8,261 nt of DNA from assembly GCA_046262515.1 (NCBI GenBank), contig JBHEMP010000138.1, forward strand, positions 1-8,261, written 5' to 3'. Source of the stretch: JAXDLW01 sp046262515 (GTDB taxonomy: Bacteria > Chloroflexota > Dormibacteria > DASZGP01). The translations under genes and the position numbers were made by a program. Positions 1 through 7,405 of the stretch are shown here, in pieces. Each line of letters starts with the position of its first letter. Within the stretch, counting starts at the first letter, position 1. The notes under the pieces were generated by a model. It did no database searches, was not told the DNA's origin, and worked only from the letters and a program-made list of their open reading frames with translations.

Positions 1-389
1 AGCTTGCCCGATTCGATCGCCGTGAAAACGGCCTCACAGTGCGCCATCCTGGACCCACGATTCACGACCGTCGCTTCGCAGCGGACGCGGTCGCCACCGC
101 GAGCCGGCCGGAGCAGACGGATGTCCAACTGAGAGGTAGCAATGAACTCGCCATCCTCCAGCACGCTGAACATAACGACCCCTAACAGACTGTCCGCCAC
201 GGCCGCGAAGTAGCCACCGAAGAGCGTCCCGGCGGGCGTCACGAAGTCCTCCGGAACGGACCACTCGGTCCAGACCCGACCCTCCTCCCACCCGTCCACG
301 GTGGGGATGCGCATGATATCGATGAACCTGGGCTTGTCCCCGTCCAGGGCCACGATGCGGTCCAGCAGCTCCTTTCCAACTGTCTTCAT
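1..389 (-). CDS. PaaI-like hotdog-fold thioesterase, C-terminus cut by the left window edge
   Basis: The - strand carries an open frame that enters at the window edge without a stop, so the C-terminus lies outside. About 129 residues are visible from the ATG at 389. The hotdog-family signature is clear: TPAGTLFGGYFAAVADSLLG, followed by a TSQLDIRLLRPARGGDRV strand pair and an RMAHCEAVF segment, the order found in PaaI/YdiI-type acyl-CoA thioesterases. These cytoplasmic enzymes hydrolyse acyl- or aryl-CoA thioesters. The usual HGG of the active-site loop is FGG here, which occurs in a subgroup of the family; the substrate cannot be predicted. An alternative in-frame ATG at 407 adds six residues but would place the start inside the divergent promoter-like palindromes, so 389 is preferred. 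Neither start has a convincing ribosome binding site. The gene is divergent from the MFS gene and probably not part of the lanthipeptide pathway. Confidence 0.8.
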   Translation of the reverse strand, partial: MKTVGKELLDRIVALDGDKPRFIDIMRIPTVDGWEEGRVWTEWSVPEDFVTPAGTLFGGYFAAVADSLLGVVMFSVLEDGEFIATSQLDIRLLRPARGGDRVRCEATVVNRGSRMAHCEAVFTAIESGK

Positions 390-398
390 CTGAGCCGA

Positions 399-417
399 TG
401 TAAACATACAGCGCTGT
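399..417. promoter_or_regulatory. Candidate divergent promoter/operator between thioesterase and MFS genes
   Basis: This is the most AT-rich stretch near the two divergent starts. It contains an inverted repeat TGTA-AACA-TACA (399-410) directly abutting and sharing bases with a perfect 10-base palindrome ACAGCGCTGT (408-417). TATGTT read on the - strand is a plausible -10 element for the thioesterase. Such paired dyads between divergent genes are typical of regulator binding sites, but no regulator is encoded in the window, so the role is inference. Confidence 0.3.
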
Positions 418-485
418 TGTCCGTCCCGAGTTCCGCCAATCCGACCAGAGGGGGCGAGACAGAGGGCGCGACTAAATTTGCACCT

Positions 486-1706
486 GTGTCGGTGAACCTC
501 CAACCCCGCGGCCGGTGGTCCGCGCTCGCGACGCTCGCCGTCGGCCTGCTGTTGTCAATGGCCACATGGTTCTCGGCCACGGCGGTCATCCCCCAGCTAC
601 GACAGGAATGGCACCTCGGGCCGGGCGCACAGGCGTGGCTGACCATCGCCGTTCAGCTTGGGTTTGTGTTGGGAGCCCTGGTCTCCGCGGCTCTGAACCT
701 GGCCGACGTATTTCCCGTGCGTCGGCTGATGCTCTGCGGTGCTATCGGCGCGGCGACCGCCAACGCATTCCTGGTACTGGCAGGTGGCCCGGGCACCGCG
801 ATTCCCATAAGGCTGGTGACCGGGGCGTTCCTGGCCCTGGTGTATCCGCCGGCGCTGAAGACCATGGCGACGTGGTTTGGATCCAACCGCGGGGCGGCAC
901 TTGGTGTGCTGGTCGGGGCACTCACAATCGGCAGCGCTTCCCCGCACCTGGTCAACGCCGTGGGCGGCACGAGCTGGCGCCCGGTGATCCTGGTTACGTC
1001 CGCGCTGACGGTCGCCGGCGGGCTGGCATTCGTCACCATCTACCGCGAAGGGCCCAACGGGTTTCCGCGGGCCACATTCGACCCGCGCCAAGCATTCCGG
1101 GCATTCGCGAGCCGTGGGCTGCGGCTTGCGGGGCTGGGGTACCTGGGGCATATGTGGGAGCTGTACGCGATGTGGGCCTGGTTCTCGGTTTTCTTCGCGG
1201 ACGTCCTCGTCCTGCACCACGTCGCCGGCGTCCGCAGGCTGGCCTCGGCCGCGGCCTTCCTGGTAATCGCGATCGGCGCGCTGGGATGCGTCGTTGGGGG
1301 CCGCCTGGGAGACCGCTGGGGTCGCACTCGACTGACGGCACTTTCGATGGTGATCTCGGCCGCCTGCGCGGGGTTGATCGGGTTCCTGCGCCCGGCCCCG
1401 GTGAGCGTGGTGCTCGCCGTGGCCCTGGTCTGGGGTTTCTGGGTCATCGCGGACTCGGCCCAGTTCTCGGCAATGGTCACCGAACTGGCCGATCAACGCT
1501 ACGTCGGCACGGCGGTCACCATCCAGCTGGCGCTCGGATTCACGCTCACGGTTGTGACCATCTGGCTGATCCCGATCGTCCTCGCGGCGGTCACCTGGAG
1601 ATTTGCCTTCTTGCTGCTGGTGCCAGGTCCCGCCCTCGGCGCGGTGGCGATGCTACGGCTCATGCGCCTGCCGGAGGCACGATCCATCGCCCTTGGACGT
1701 GGCTGA
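486..1706 (+). CDS. Major facilitator superfamily transporter, 12 membrane helices
   Basis: The protein is almost wholly hydrophobic, with about twelve predicted membrane helices split by a cytoplasmic loop. The loop between helices 8 and 9 carries the MFS motif GGRLGDRWGRTRL, and helices 4-5 contain the family-like RLVTGAFLALVYPPALKTM and WFGSNRGAALG segments. MFS proteins move small solutes by ion-coupled exchange or as uniporters; the substrate cannot be read here. The frame stays open upstream to a TTG at 417, which would add 23 mostly polar residues and overlap the divergent promoter region. I prefer GTG at 486 (or GTG at 492), about ten residues before the first helix; none of these starts has a good ribosome binding site. 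The gene ends 38 bases before the dehydratase on the same strand, so co-transcription is possible and a role in export or self-protection is conceivable but unproven. Confidence 0.85.
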   Translation: MSVNLQPRGRWSALATLAVGLLLSMATWFSATAVIPQLRQEWHLGPGAQAWLTIAVQLGFVLGALVSAALNLADVFPVRRLMLCGAIGAATANAFLVLAGGPGTAIPIRLVTGAFLALVYPPALKTMATWFGSNRGAALGVLVGALTIGSASPHLVNAVGGTSWRPVILVTSALTVAGGLAFVTIYREGPNGFPRATFDPRQAFRAFASRGLRLAGLGYLGHMWELYAMWAWFSVFFADVLVLHHVAGVRRLASAAAFLVIAIGALGCVVGGRLGDRWGRTRLTALSMVISAACAGLIGFLRPAPVSVVLAVALVWGFWVIADSAQFSAMVTELADQRYVGTAVTIQLALGFTLTVVTIWLIPIVLAAVTWRFAFLLLVPGPALGAVAMLRLMRLPEARSIALGRG

Positions 1707-1710
1707 CGTA

Positions 1711-1739
1711 GCCGCAGCGGCGAGGTAGCCTCGGGCGGC
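1711..1739 (+). promoter_or_regulatory. Hairpin in the MFS-lanB spacer covering the only Shine-Dalgarno-like bases
   Basis: The 38-base spacer folds into a two-part stem: GCCGC (1711-1715) with GCGGC (1735-1739), and inside it CGAGG (1721-1725) with CCTCG (1729-1733) around a TAG loop. The only purine-rich ribosome-binding-like bases before the lanB start (GAGG, 1722-1725) lie in the inner stem and are about 19 bases from the ATG, further than usual. There is no T-run after the stem. It may be a weak attenuator, a translation control element, or chance in GC-rich DNA. Confidence 0.25.
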
Positions 1740-1744
1740 ACACG

Positions 1745-4700
1745 ATGGGACAGTTGAAACCGGCGGGGTATTTCGTTCTGCGCACGCCGCTCCTGCCGCT
1801 CTCGACCTTCCTCGATTGGAGCGCGGCGGGCACCCAGGACAGCGGGCCGGCGAAAGACGCCACGGAATACCACGCAGAGTCCGAGCGCCTGCGCGACGGG
1901 CTTCGCGAGTTGCTGGCCCTTCCAGCTGTTCGTGAGGCCGTCTTCGTGGCCTCCCCACAGCTCGACGGGGCGTTGCGCGCCTGGCATGCCGACCCTCTCT
2001 CCGAGAAGGGACAGCGGGCGGAACGCTCCGTGGTCAGGTACCTGGCCCGGATGAGCTCCCGGCCGACCCCATTCGGCCTGTTTGCCGGGTGCTCCGTGGG
2101 CACCGTCGGCGACAAAACTGAGGCCCGCCTTGAGGGTATGGGCGAGTACCGCCGGCATACCCGGCTCGATGGCGAATACGTGGCTGCCCTGGTCGCCGAG
2201 CTGGAGCGTTTGCCCGCGGTGCGGGAGCATCTTTTCTATCGCCCCAACAACAGCCTGTACCGCGCGGCCGGTCGCGTTCGCTACGTGGAAGCGCAGCTGC
2301 GCGACCGGGTGCGCCAGCACCGACTGGTCGCCGTCGAGGATTCGGAGTACTTGGAGCAGACCCTCGAGCTCGCCCGTAAAGGCGCCACAGTCGGGGACCT
2401 GGCGGGCGCGCTGGTGGACGACGAAATTACCCAACAGGATGCGCGCGCCTTTATTGACGAACTCGTCGACACGCAGATGCTGGTATCCGACCTCGAGCCC
2501 GCTGTGACCGGTGGTGACGCACTGACGGCCCTGGTGGAGCGCCTTCGGTACCTGCTCCCGGGCGACGGCGCCATGACGGCAGCGCTCGACGCCGCCGCGC
2601 GACAGGTCACCGCGCTTGACTCCGCCGCGCCAGGCGGCTCGGCCGAGGGCTACCACGAGGTGGCCGCGACGCTTGGGCGCCTGCCCGCCGCGGTGGACCT
2701 GCCCCGCCTTTTCCAGGTCGACCTGACCAAGCCGGCGCTTGCGACGCTGGGCCCCCAGGTCATGCGGGAGATCGTGCGCGGCGTGGAGATACTGGCGGCT
2801 CTGACACCGCGTCGTGAGGACTCCAACCTGGTGAAGTTCCGGGAGCGGTTCATGCAGCGCTACGAGGGCCGCGAGGTGCGCCTCGAGGAGGTTCTCGACG
2901 AAGAGATCGGGATCGGCTTCGCGGTGAGCCAGGCTCCTTCTGCCGAGGCCTCTCCCCTGCTGCGCGATATTGCCTTTCGGGGCGACTCTGAGGAGGGTCA
3001 ACCGGCCGGCCAGCTTACCTCATACATGACCCGAAGGCTCGCCGAGGCGCTGCAGAACGGCAGTGATGTGATCGAGCTCAGCGACACGGACATCGAGATG
3101 CTGCGCCCCGACGATGCGATGCCACTGCCGGCCTCCCTGTCGGCCACCGTCGGCCTGTCAGCGGCTTCCCCGGAAGCGCTTCGCGGCGGCGAGTTCAAAG
3201 TGCTCATGCACGGCGCCGTGGGGCCGTCCGGGGCGCGCATATTCGGACGCTTCTGTCACACCGACCCGGCGCTGGAGCAAGGTGTGCGCGCGACGATCGA
3301 GCAGGAGGAGGCACAGCAACCGGATGCCATCTTCGCGGAGGTGGTCCACCTGCCCGAGGGCCGCATCGGGAACATCGTCCAGCGGCCCGTGCTACGGAGG
3401 TATGAAATCCCGTACCTGGGCCGGTCGGGCGCGCCGGAGGAAAACCAGGTCCTTGTTTCCGACCTGCTTGTCTCCCTGGAGGGACAGCGGGTCGTCCTGC
3501 GGTCGAGACGGCTGGGACGGGAGGTCATACCTCGGCTCACCAGCGCCCACAATTACAACCTGCGCGCCGTCGGGACATACCGCTTCCTTTGCACGCTGCA
3601 GTCACAGGGCGTCGCCGGCGGGCTGATGTTCGACTGGGGCATCCTGGCCGCCGCCCCCTACCTTCCCCGCGTGGTCAACGGCCGCTTGGTCCTTTCGCGG
3701 GCGCGGTGGCGACTGAGCCGGCAGGACATCAAAGCACTGCAGCAGACCGATGACCACGGGCGCTTCGAGGCGATGCAGGCGCTGCGCACCCATCGACGCA
3801 TGCCGAGGATGGTGCTCCTCACCGATGCGGACAACGAGCTCCTGGTCGACCTGGACAACCCGCTCTGCGTGGCGACGCTGACGCAGCTGCTGGGACAGCG
3901 TGGTGATGCCGTCCTGACCGAGCATTTCCCAGGCGCCGATGGGCTCTGGGTTGAAGGCCCCGAGGGCCGGTTCAGCAGCGAGCTGATGGTCCCGTTGGAG
4001 ACGACGGGCGCACCCCCCCAGCCGAGGCAGGTGCGGCGGCCCACCGCGGAGTCCCGCGTGCAGTATGCGCCCGGCTCGGAGTGGCTCTACCTCAAGCTCT
4101 ACTGCGGTACCTCGACCGCGGACGCCCTGTTGCGTGACCTGGTCGGCCCGCTGGTGCGGCAGGGCAAGGCTGACGGTGTCATCGACCGCTGGTTCTTCGT
4201 ACGCTACGGGGACCCGGACTGGCACCTCCGGCTGCGCCTCCATGGTGATCCCGAAGCGCTGTCCCAGTTCCTCGCCGCGATGAACCGGGAGGTGGAGCCG
4301 TTGCTGGCCCAGGCGAGCGTTGCGCGAATGGTGGTGGATACGTATGAGCCGGAGGAGGGCAGGTACGGCGGCGCCGCGGCCATGCCGTTGGTCGAGGAGA
4401 TATTCCAGGCCGACAGCGAGGCCGTCCTGGCGATCGTGGAACTGCTCTCTGGTGACGCGGGCATGGACGCGCGCTGGCGTCTTGGCCTGCGCGGTGCCGA
4501 CATGCTGCTGGAGGACCTTGGTCTCTCCCTGGACGATCGCCGCACCCTGGTGCGAGGAATGCGGGATGCGTATCGCCGCGAGTTCAAGGCGGACCCCGCC
4601 ATGGGGAAGCAGGTGGGGCAGCGGTACCGGCAGGAGCAGGGCTCGCTTTTGGGACTGCTACGCCGGGTCGGTGACACCCAAAACGACCTCTTCCCGGGGT

Positions 4701-4921
4701 TACAGGTCCTGGACCAGCGTTCATCCGTCACCCGCCCGGTCGCCGCAAGACTCCGGCAGATGGAGGCCGCAGGTGGACTTTCCATCTCCCTGCCAGAGCT
4801 CGGGAACAGCCTTGTGCACATGCACCTGAACCGGCTGCTCCGCTCCGCGCATCGCGCCCAGGAACTGGTCATCTACGACTTCATGGACCGGCTCTACATG
4901 TCGCTGGCGCAGCGCTCCTGA
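1745..4921 (+). CDS. lanB: Class I lantibiotic dehydratase LanB (full length, 1058 aa)
   Basis: LanB enzymes dehydrate Ser and Thr in a lanthipeptide precursor: the N-terminal domain transfers glutamate from glutamyl-tRNA to the side chain and the C-terminal domain eliminates it, giving dehydroalanine or dehydrobutyrine. The length matches full-length NisB/SpaB enzymes rather than split ones. The start PAGYFVLRTPLLPLSTF is typical. Residues 98-115 (RYLARMSSRPTPFGLFAG) hold the conserved Arg cluster (R98, R102, R106) and TPFG of the glutamylation domain, which continues to about residue 690. From about 778 comes the SpaB-C/thiopeptide-type elimination domain: EWLYLKLYCG, DRWFFVRYGDPDWHLRLR (814-831) and a late LVHMHLNRL (1023-1031), whose His1025 aligns by motif with the elimination His of NisB. 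No catalytic motif looks broken. The ATG at 1745 is chosen because the family N-terminus begins there. The stop overlaps lanT by one base. Its substrate is inferred to be the precursor encoded at 7226-7399. Confidence 0.96.
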   Translation: MGQLKPAGYFVLRTPLLPLSTFLDWSAAGTQDSGPAKDATEYHAESERLRDGLRELLALPAVREAVFVASPQLDGALRAWHADPLSEKGQRAERSVVRYLARMSSRPTPFGLFAGCSVGTVGDKTEARLEGMGEYRRHTRLDGEYVAALVAELERLPAVREHLFYRPNNSLYRAAGRVRYVEAQLRDRVRQHRLVAVEDSEYLEQTLELARKGATVGDLAGALVDDEITQQDARAFIDELVDTQMLVSDLEPAVTGGDALTALVERLRYLLPGDGAMTAALDAAARQVTALDSAAPGGSAEGYHEVAATLGRLPAAVDLPRLFQVDLTKPALATLGPQVMREIVRGVEILAALTPRREDSNLVKFRERFMQRYEGREVRLEEVLDEEIGIGFAVSQAPSAEASPLLRDIAFRGDSEEGQPAGQLTSYMTRRLAEALQNGSDVIELSDTDIEMLRPDDAMPLPASLSATVGLSAASPEALRGGEFKVLMHGAVGPSGARIFGRFCHTDPALEQGVRATIEQEEAQQPDAIFAEVVHLPEGRIGNIVQRPVLRRYEIPYLGRSGAPEENQVLVSDLLVSLEGQRVVLRSRRLGREVIPRLTSAHNYNLRAVGTYRFLCTLQSQGVAGGLMFDWGILAAAPYLPRVVNGRLVLSRARWRLSRQDIKALQQTDDHGRFEAMQALRTHRRMPRMVLLTDADNELLVDLDNPLCVATLTQLLGQRGDAVLTEHFPGADGLWVEGPEGRFSSELMVPLETTGAPPQPRQVRRPTAESRVQYAPGSEWLYLKLYCGTSTADALLRDLVGPLVRQGKADGVIDRWFFVRYGDPDWHLRLRLHGDPEALSQFLAAMNREVEPLLAQASVARMVVDTYEPEEGRYGGAAAMPLVEEIFQADSEAVLAIVELLSGDAGMDARWRLGLRGADMLLEDLGLSLDDRRTLVRGMRDAYRREFKADPAMGKQVGQRYRQEQGSLLGLLRRVGDTQNDLFPGLQVLDQRSSVTRPVAARLRQMEAAGGLSISLPELGNSLVHMHLNRLLRSAHRAQELVIYDFMDRLYMSLAQRS

Positions 4922-7176
4922 TGGCGCCCCGAGAGGAGCCCGCGCCGCCGCTCTTCCGGCCCGAGGCGCTGGAGGCGCAGGCGCACTCGGTTGGCCCCGG
5001 CGAGCCATTGCGCGCGGTCAGCAGACGCCTCGAGCGCCTTCGCCGCGTGCGAGTGCCCTACGTCGCACAGATGGAGATAACCGACTGCGGCGCCGCCTGC
5101 CTGGCCATGACACTCGCGCTGCACGGCAGGCACGTCGAGCTCGACGAGGTGCGCAAGGTCACCGGAACGGACCGCGACGGCGTGGATGCACTGGCCCTCA
5201 CGCGGGCGGCGCGCTACTTCGGTCTTCGCGCGCGGGGTGTGCGCCTGGAGCCCGAGGCGCTGGAGCTGATGGAACCGGGCACGATCCTGCACTGGAACCT
5301 CAACCATTTCGTGGTCCTTGAGAGCGCCAACCGGGGAGGCGCCACCATCGTCGATCCGGGGGGCGGGCGCCGCCGGGTCGTGATGCCGGAACTGCGGCGT
5401 TCGTTTACCGGCGTTGCGGTCGAGCTCACGCCGGGTGAGGACTTCGCCACCAGTAAGCGCTCACGGCGAAGCCTGTGGCGGCACATCGCGCCGATCGTGT
5501 CGCGCCGGGGCCTGCTGACGTCGGTGGTGGTGTCCTCGGCCCTCATCCAAATATTCGCGCTGGCGCTGCCCATCCTGACGGCGTCGGTGGTCGACCGCGT
5601 GATCCCGCGGCGGGACCGCAACTTCCTCGGGATGCTCTGCCTCGGGCTCGCCGTGATGGTCGTACTGAGCCTTCTCGCAACCTACTTGCGCGGGCGGCAA
5701 CTGCTGTCCCTCCGCACGCGCGCCGACCTGCAGATCAGCCTTCGCTTCATCGAGCACATGGCAGACCTGCCGTACGCCTTCTTCCTCTCGCGCTCCACGG
5801 GCGACCTGATGATGCGCCTGAACAGCAACGCCACCATCCGCGAGATCCTGACCTCCAGCGTGCTCTCGGGCCTTCTCGACGGGGGCGCCGCTTTGATCTA
5901 CCTGTTCATCATCCTGGCAAGGAACGTCTCTCTCGGTCTGATCGTCCTTGGTGTGGGCGCGCTGCAGGTGCTCGTGCTGGTCTTGGCGCGGCGCCGCTAC
6001 CAAACACTCATGGCGGAAAACCTGGGCGCGCAGTCCCGCTCGCAGGCGTACCTGGCGCAGCTACTGGCGGGCATGGAAACGCTCAAGGTCTCGGGCGCGG
6101 AGCGACGCGCCGTCGAGACGTGGAGCAACCTCTTCGTCAAGGAGCTGAACGTCTCGGTGGAGCGAGGCAAGCTGTCGGCCCTGGTCGATTCCGGCCTTGG
6201 TGGTCTGCGGGTTGCGGGCCCGGTGGCGATCCTGGCTTGGGGCGCCGTGCAGGTCCTCGATGGGCAACTGAGCCTGGGCACAATGCTGGCGCTGAGCGCA
6301 CTGTCCGCCGGCTTTCTTCTGCCGCTGGGGACCCTGGTCGGGAACGGGCTCCAGCTGCAGTCGCTGGGTGGGTACCTGGCCCGAATCAATGATGTCCTCG
6401 ATACCCCGAAGGAGCAGGACGGTGTTGAGGTGCGGCCGGCGGGCAGGCTGAGCGGCAACATCCGGTTGGAGGACGTCGGCTTTCGCTACGGGCCGCTGTC
6501 GCCAGAGGTGGTGCACGGCGTGTCCGTCGACATCAAGGCTGGACAGATGGTGGCGATCGTGGGCCGCTCCGGCTCGGGCAAGTCGACGCTGGCCAACCTC
6601 ATCGTCGGTCTCTATTCACCGACCGAGGGCCGGGTCCTCCACGACGGCCAGGACCTGGCCGGGCTGGAGGCGCGGTCGGTCCGCGAGCAGGTCGGCGTGG
6701 TGCCCCAGTCTCCCTACCTTTTCGGCGCCTCCATCCGCGACAACATAGATGCCGGGGACCCCACCATCACGCTGCACGACGTCCGCGAGGCCGCGCGACT
6801 GGCGCGCATCGACGACGACGTCGAGGCTATGGCGATCGGGTTCGATACGCCCCTGGCGGACGGCGGGGCGTCCCTGTCAGGAGGGCAGTGCCAGCGCATC
6901 GCCCTGGCCCGGGCGCTGGTGCGCAGGCCCGCCATCCTGGTGCTCGACGAGGCCACCAGCGAGCTCGACTCGATCACCGAGGCGGAGATCCTGGAGAACC
7001 TGCGGGCGCGAAAGTGCACGCGGATCCTGATCGCCCATCGGCTCAGCACCATCACCACGGCGAACCAGATCCTGGTGATGGAGGGAGGCGTGGTGGTGCA
7101 GCGGGGAACGCATGCGCAGCTGATGCGCCGCAAGGGGCTCTATCGGGACCTGGTCAACCTGCAGTCCGGAGCCTGA
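4921..7176 (+). CDS. lanT: Bifunctional C39 peptidase/ABC exporter LanT (PCAT), 751 aa
   Basis: This inner-membrane protein should cut the leader after a double-glycine site and export the modified peptide using ATP. Domains in order: a Pro/Arg-rich N-terminal extension of about 45 residues; a C39 Cys peptidase (about 46-170) with oxyanion Gln50, catalytic Cys56 in ITDCGAACLAM, His129 in NHFVVLE and Asp145 in VDPGGG; six membrane helices (about 197-475); and an ATPase domain with Walker A GRSGSGKST (548-556), Q-loop Gln596, signature LSGGQ (652-656), Walker B ILVLDE (672-677), D-loop SELD and H-loop His706. All catalytic residues are present. The ATG overlaps the lanB stop as TGATG and has no Shine-Dalgarno sequence, so translation is probably coupled to lanB. 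The N-terminal extension is longer than usual for the family; a start at the GTG codons for Val43 or Val45 is possible but less likely. The double-glycine leader of the facing precursor fits the protease. Confidence 0.96.
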   Translation: MAPREEPAPPLFRPEALEAQAHSVGPGEPLRAVSRRLERLRRVRVPYVAQMEITDCGAACLAMTLALHGRHVELDEVRKVTGTDRDGVDALALTRAARYFGLRARGVRLEPEALELMEPGTILHWNLNHFVVLESANRGGATIVDPGGGRRRVVMPELRRSFTGVAVELTPGEDFATSKRSRRSLWRHIAPIVSRRGLLTSVVVSSALIQIFALALPILTASVVDRVIPRRDRNFLGMLCLGLAVMVVLSLLATYLRGRQLLSLRTRADLQISLRFIEHMADLPYAFFLSRSTGDLMMRLNSNATIREILTSSVLSGLLDGGAALIYLFIILARNVSLGLIVLGVGALQVLVLVLARRRYQTLMAENLGAQSRSQAYLAQLLAGMETLKVSGAERRAVETWSNLFVKELNVSVERGKLSALVDSGLGGLRVAGPVAILAWGAVQVLDGQLSLGTMLALSALSAGFLLPLGTLVGNGLQLQSLGGYLARINDVLDTPKEQDGVEVRPAGRLSGNIRLEDVGFRYGPLSPEVVHGVSVDIKAGQMVAIVGRSGSGKSTLANLIVGLYSPTEGRVLHDGQDLAGLEARSVREQVGVVPQSPYLFGASIRDNIDAGDPTITLHDVREAARLARIDDDVEAMAIGFDTPLADGGASLSGGQCQRIALARALVRRPAILVLDEATSELDSITEAEILENLRARKCTRILIAHRLSTITTANQILVMEGGVVVQRGTHAQLMRRKGLYRDLVNLQSGA

Positions 7177-7179
7177 GTT

Positions 7180-7210
7180 TGGGCGCGCACCCAGCGTGGG
7201 CGCGCGCCCA
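7180..7210. terminator. Shared hairpin terminator between convergent lanT and lanA
   Basis: A perfect 9-base inverted repeat, TGGGCGCGC (7180-7188) with GCGCGCCCA (7202-7210), encloses a second stem CCCA-GCG-TGGG (7190-7200) separated by a single A/C mismatch, giving a 31-base near-perfect hairpin. It begins four bases after the lanT stop and lies 15 bases beyond the lanA stop on the other strand, so it is placed to end both transcripts. No T-run follows on either strand, as is often the case in GC-rich bacteria, so intrinsic termination is likely but not certain. Confidence 0.65.
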
Positions 7211-7225
7211 TGCGTTACTTCGGGA

Positions 7226-7399
7226 TCAGCTCAGAGGAACGCAATAGCAGCTTGGGAAGTAGCTCCCACAGCCGTTGAGCGGGTTAGCGGTGGGGAAAGT
7301 CTGAAGCTGGCCCCCGGCGGCACGGTTCAGTTCCTCGGTCGAAAGCTCGCGAACGGTCTCGCGGTTGAGGCGGAGCGGGCTCCGCTCTGACTTCTTCAA
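7226..7399 (-). CDS. lanA: Class I lanthipeptide precursor LanA (57 aa, double-glycine leader)
   Basis: This small gene encodes the inferred substrate of the locus. It runs from a TTG at 7399 to a TGA at 7226-7228. The leader is Met1-Gly30: it begins MKKSERSP and continues with LNRETVRELSTEEL, the style of leader seen in many class I lanthipeptides. It ends in AAGG, with Leu24 at -7 and Leu19 at -12 as in double-glycine leaders cut by C39 peptidases. The 27-residue core starts at Gln31. It holds Thr34, Thr37, Ser46, Ser50 and Ser57 as dehydration sites and Cys44, Cys51 and Cys53 as ring donors; the centre reads NPLNGCGSYFPSCYC. TTG is the only plausible start: a TGA lies upstream in frame with no ATG or GTG between, and GGAGG stands six bases before it. 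It sits 103 bases downstream of lanC on the same strand and converges on lanT. Recognition rests on motif and context; the mature structure is unknown. Confidence 0.9.
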   Translation of the reverse strand: MKKSERSPLRLNRETVRELSTEELNRAAGGQLQTFPTANPLNGCGSYFPSCYCVPLS

Positions 7400-7405
7400 T
7401 GTAGA

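Noticed and set aside
417..485. TTG start at 417 for the MFS gene
   Set aside because: It would add 23 polar residues, start inside the palindrome and leave almost no room for the divergent promoters; the GTG at 486 is more economical, though this is not proven.
515..1711. Long + strand frame inside the MFS gene
   Set aside because: The protein is rich in Arg, Gly and Pro with no domain signature; it is a GC-driven out-of-frame reading of the transporter.
1499..3001. 500-codon - strand frame opposite the MFS end and the lanB start
   Set aside because: It has no recognisable domain, spans two genes that have strong family matches on the other strand, and is expected from high third-position GC.
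7196..7390. Open + strand frame of 64 codons in the lanT-lanC gap
   Set aside because: It starts at a GTG inside the terminator hairpin, lies antisense to the well-supported lanA, has no ribosome binding site and shows no leader or core features.
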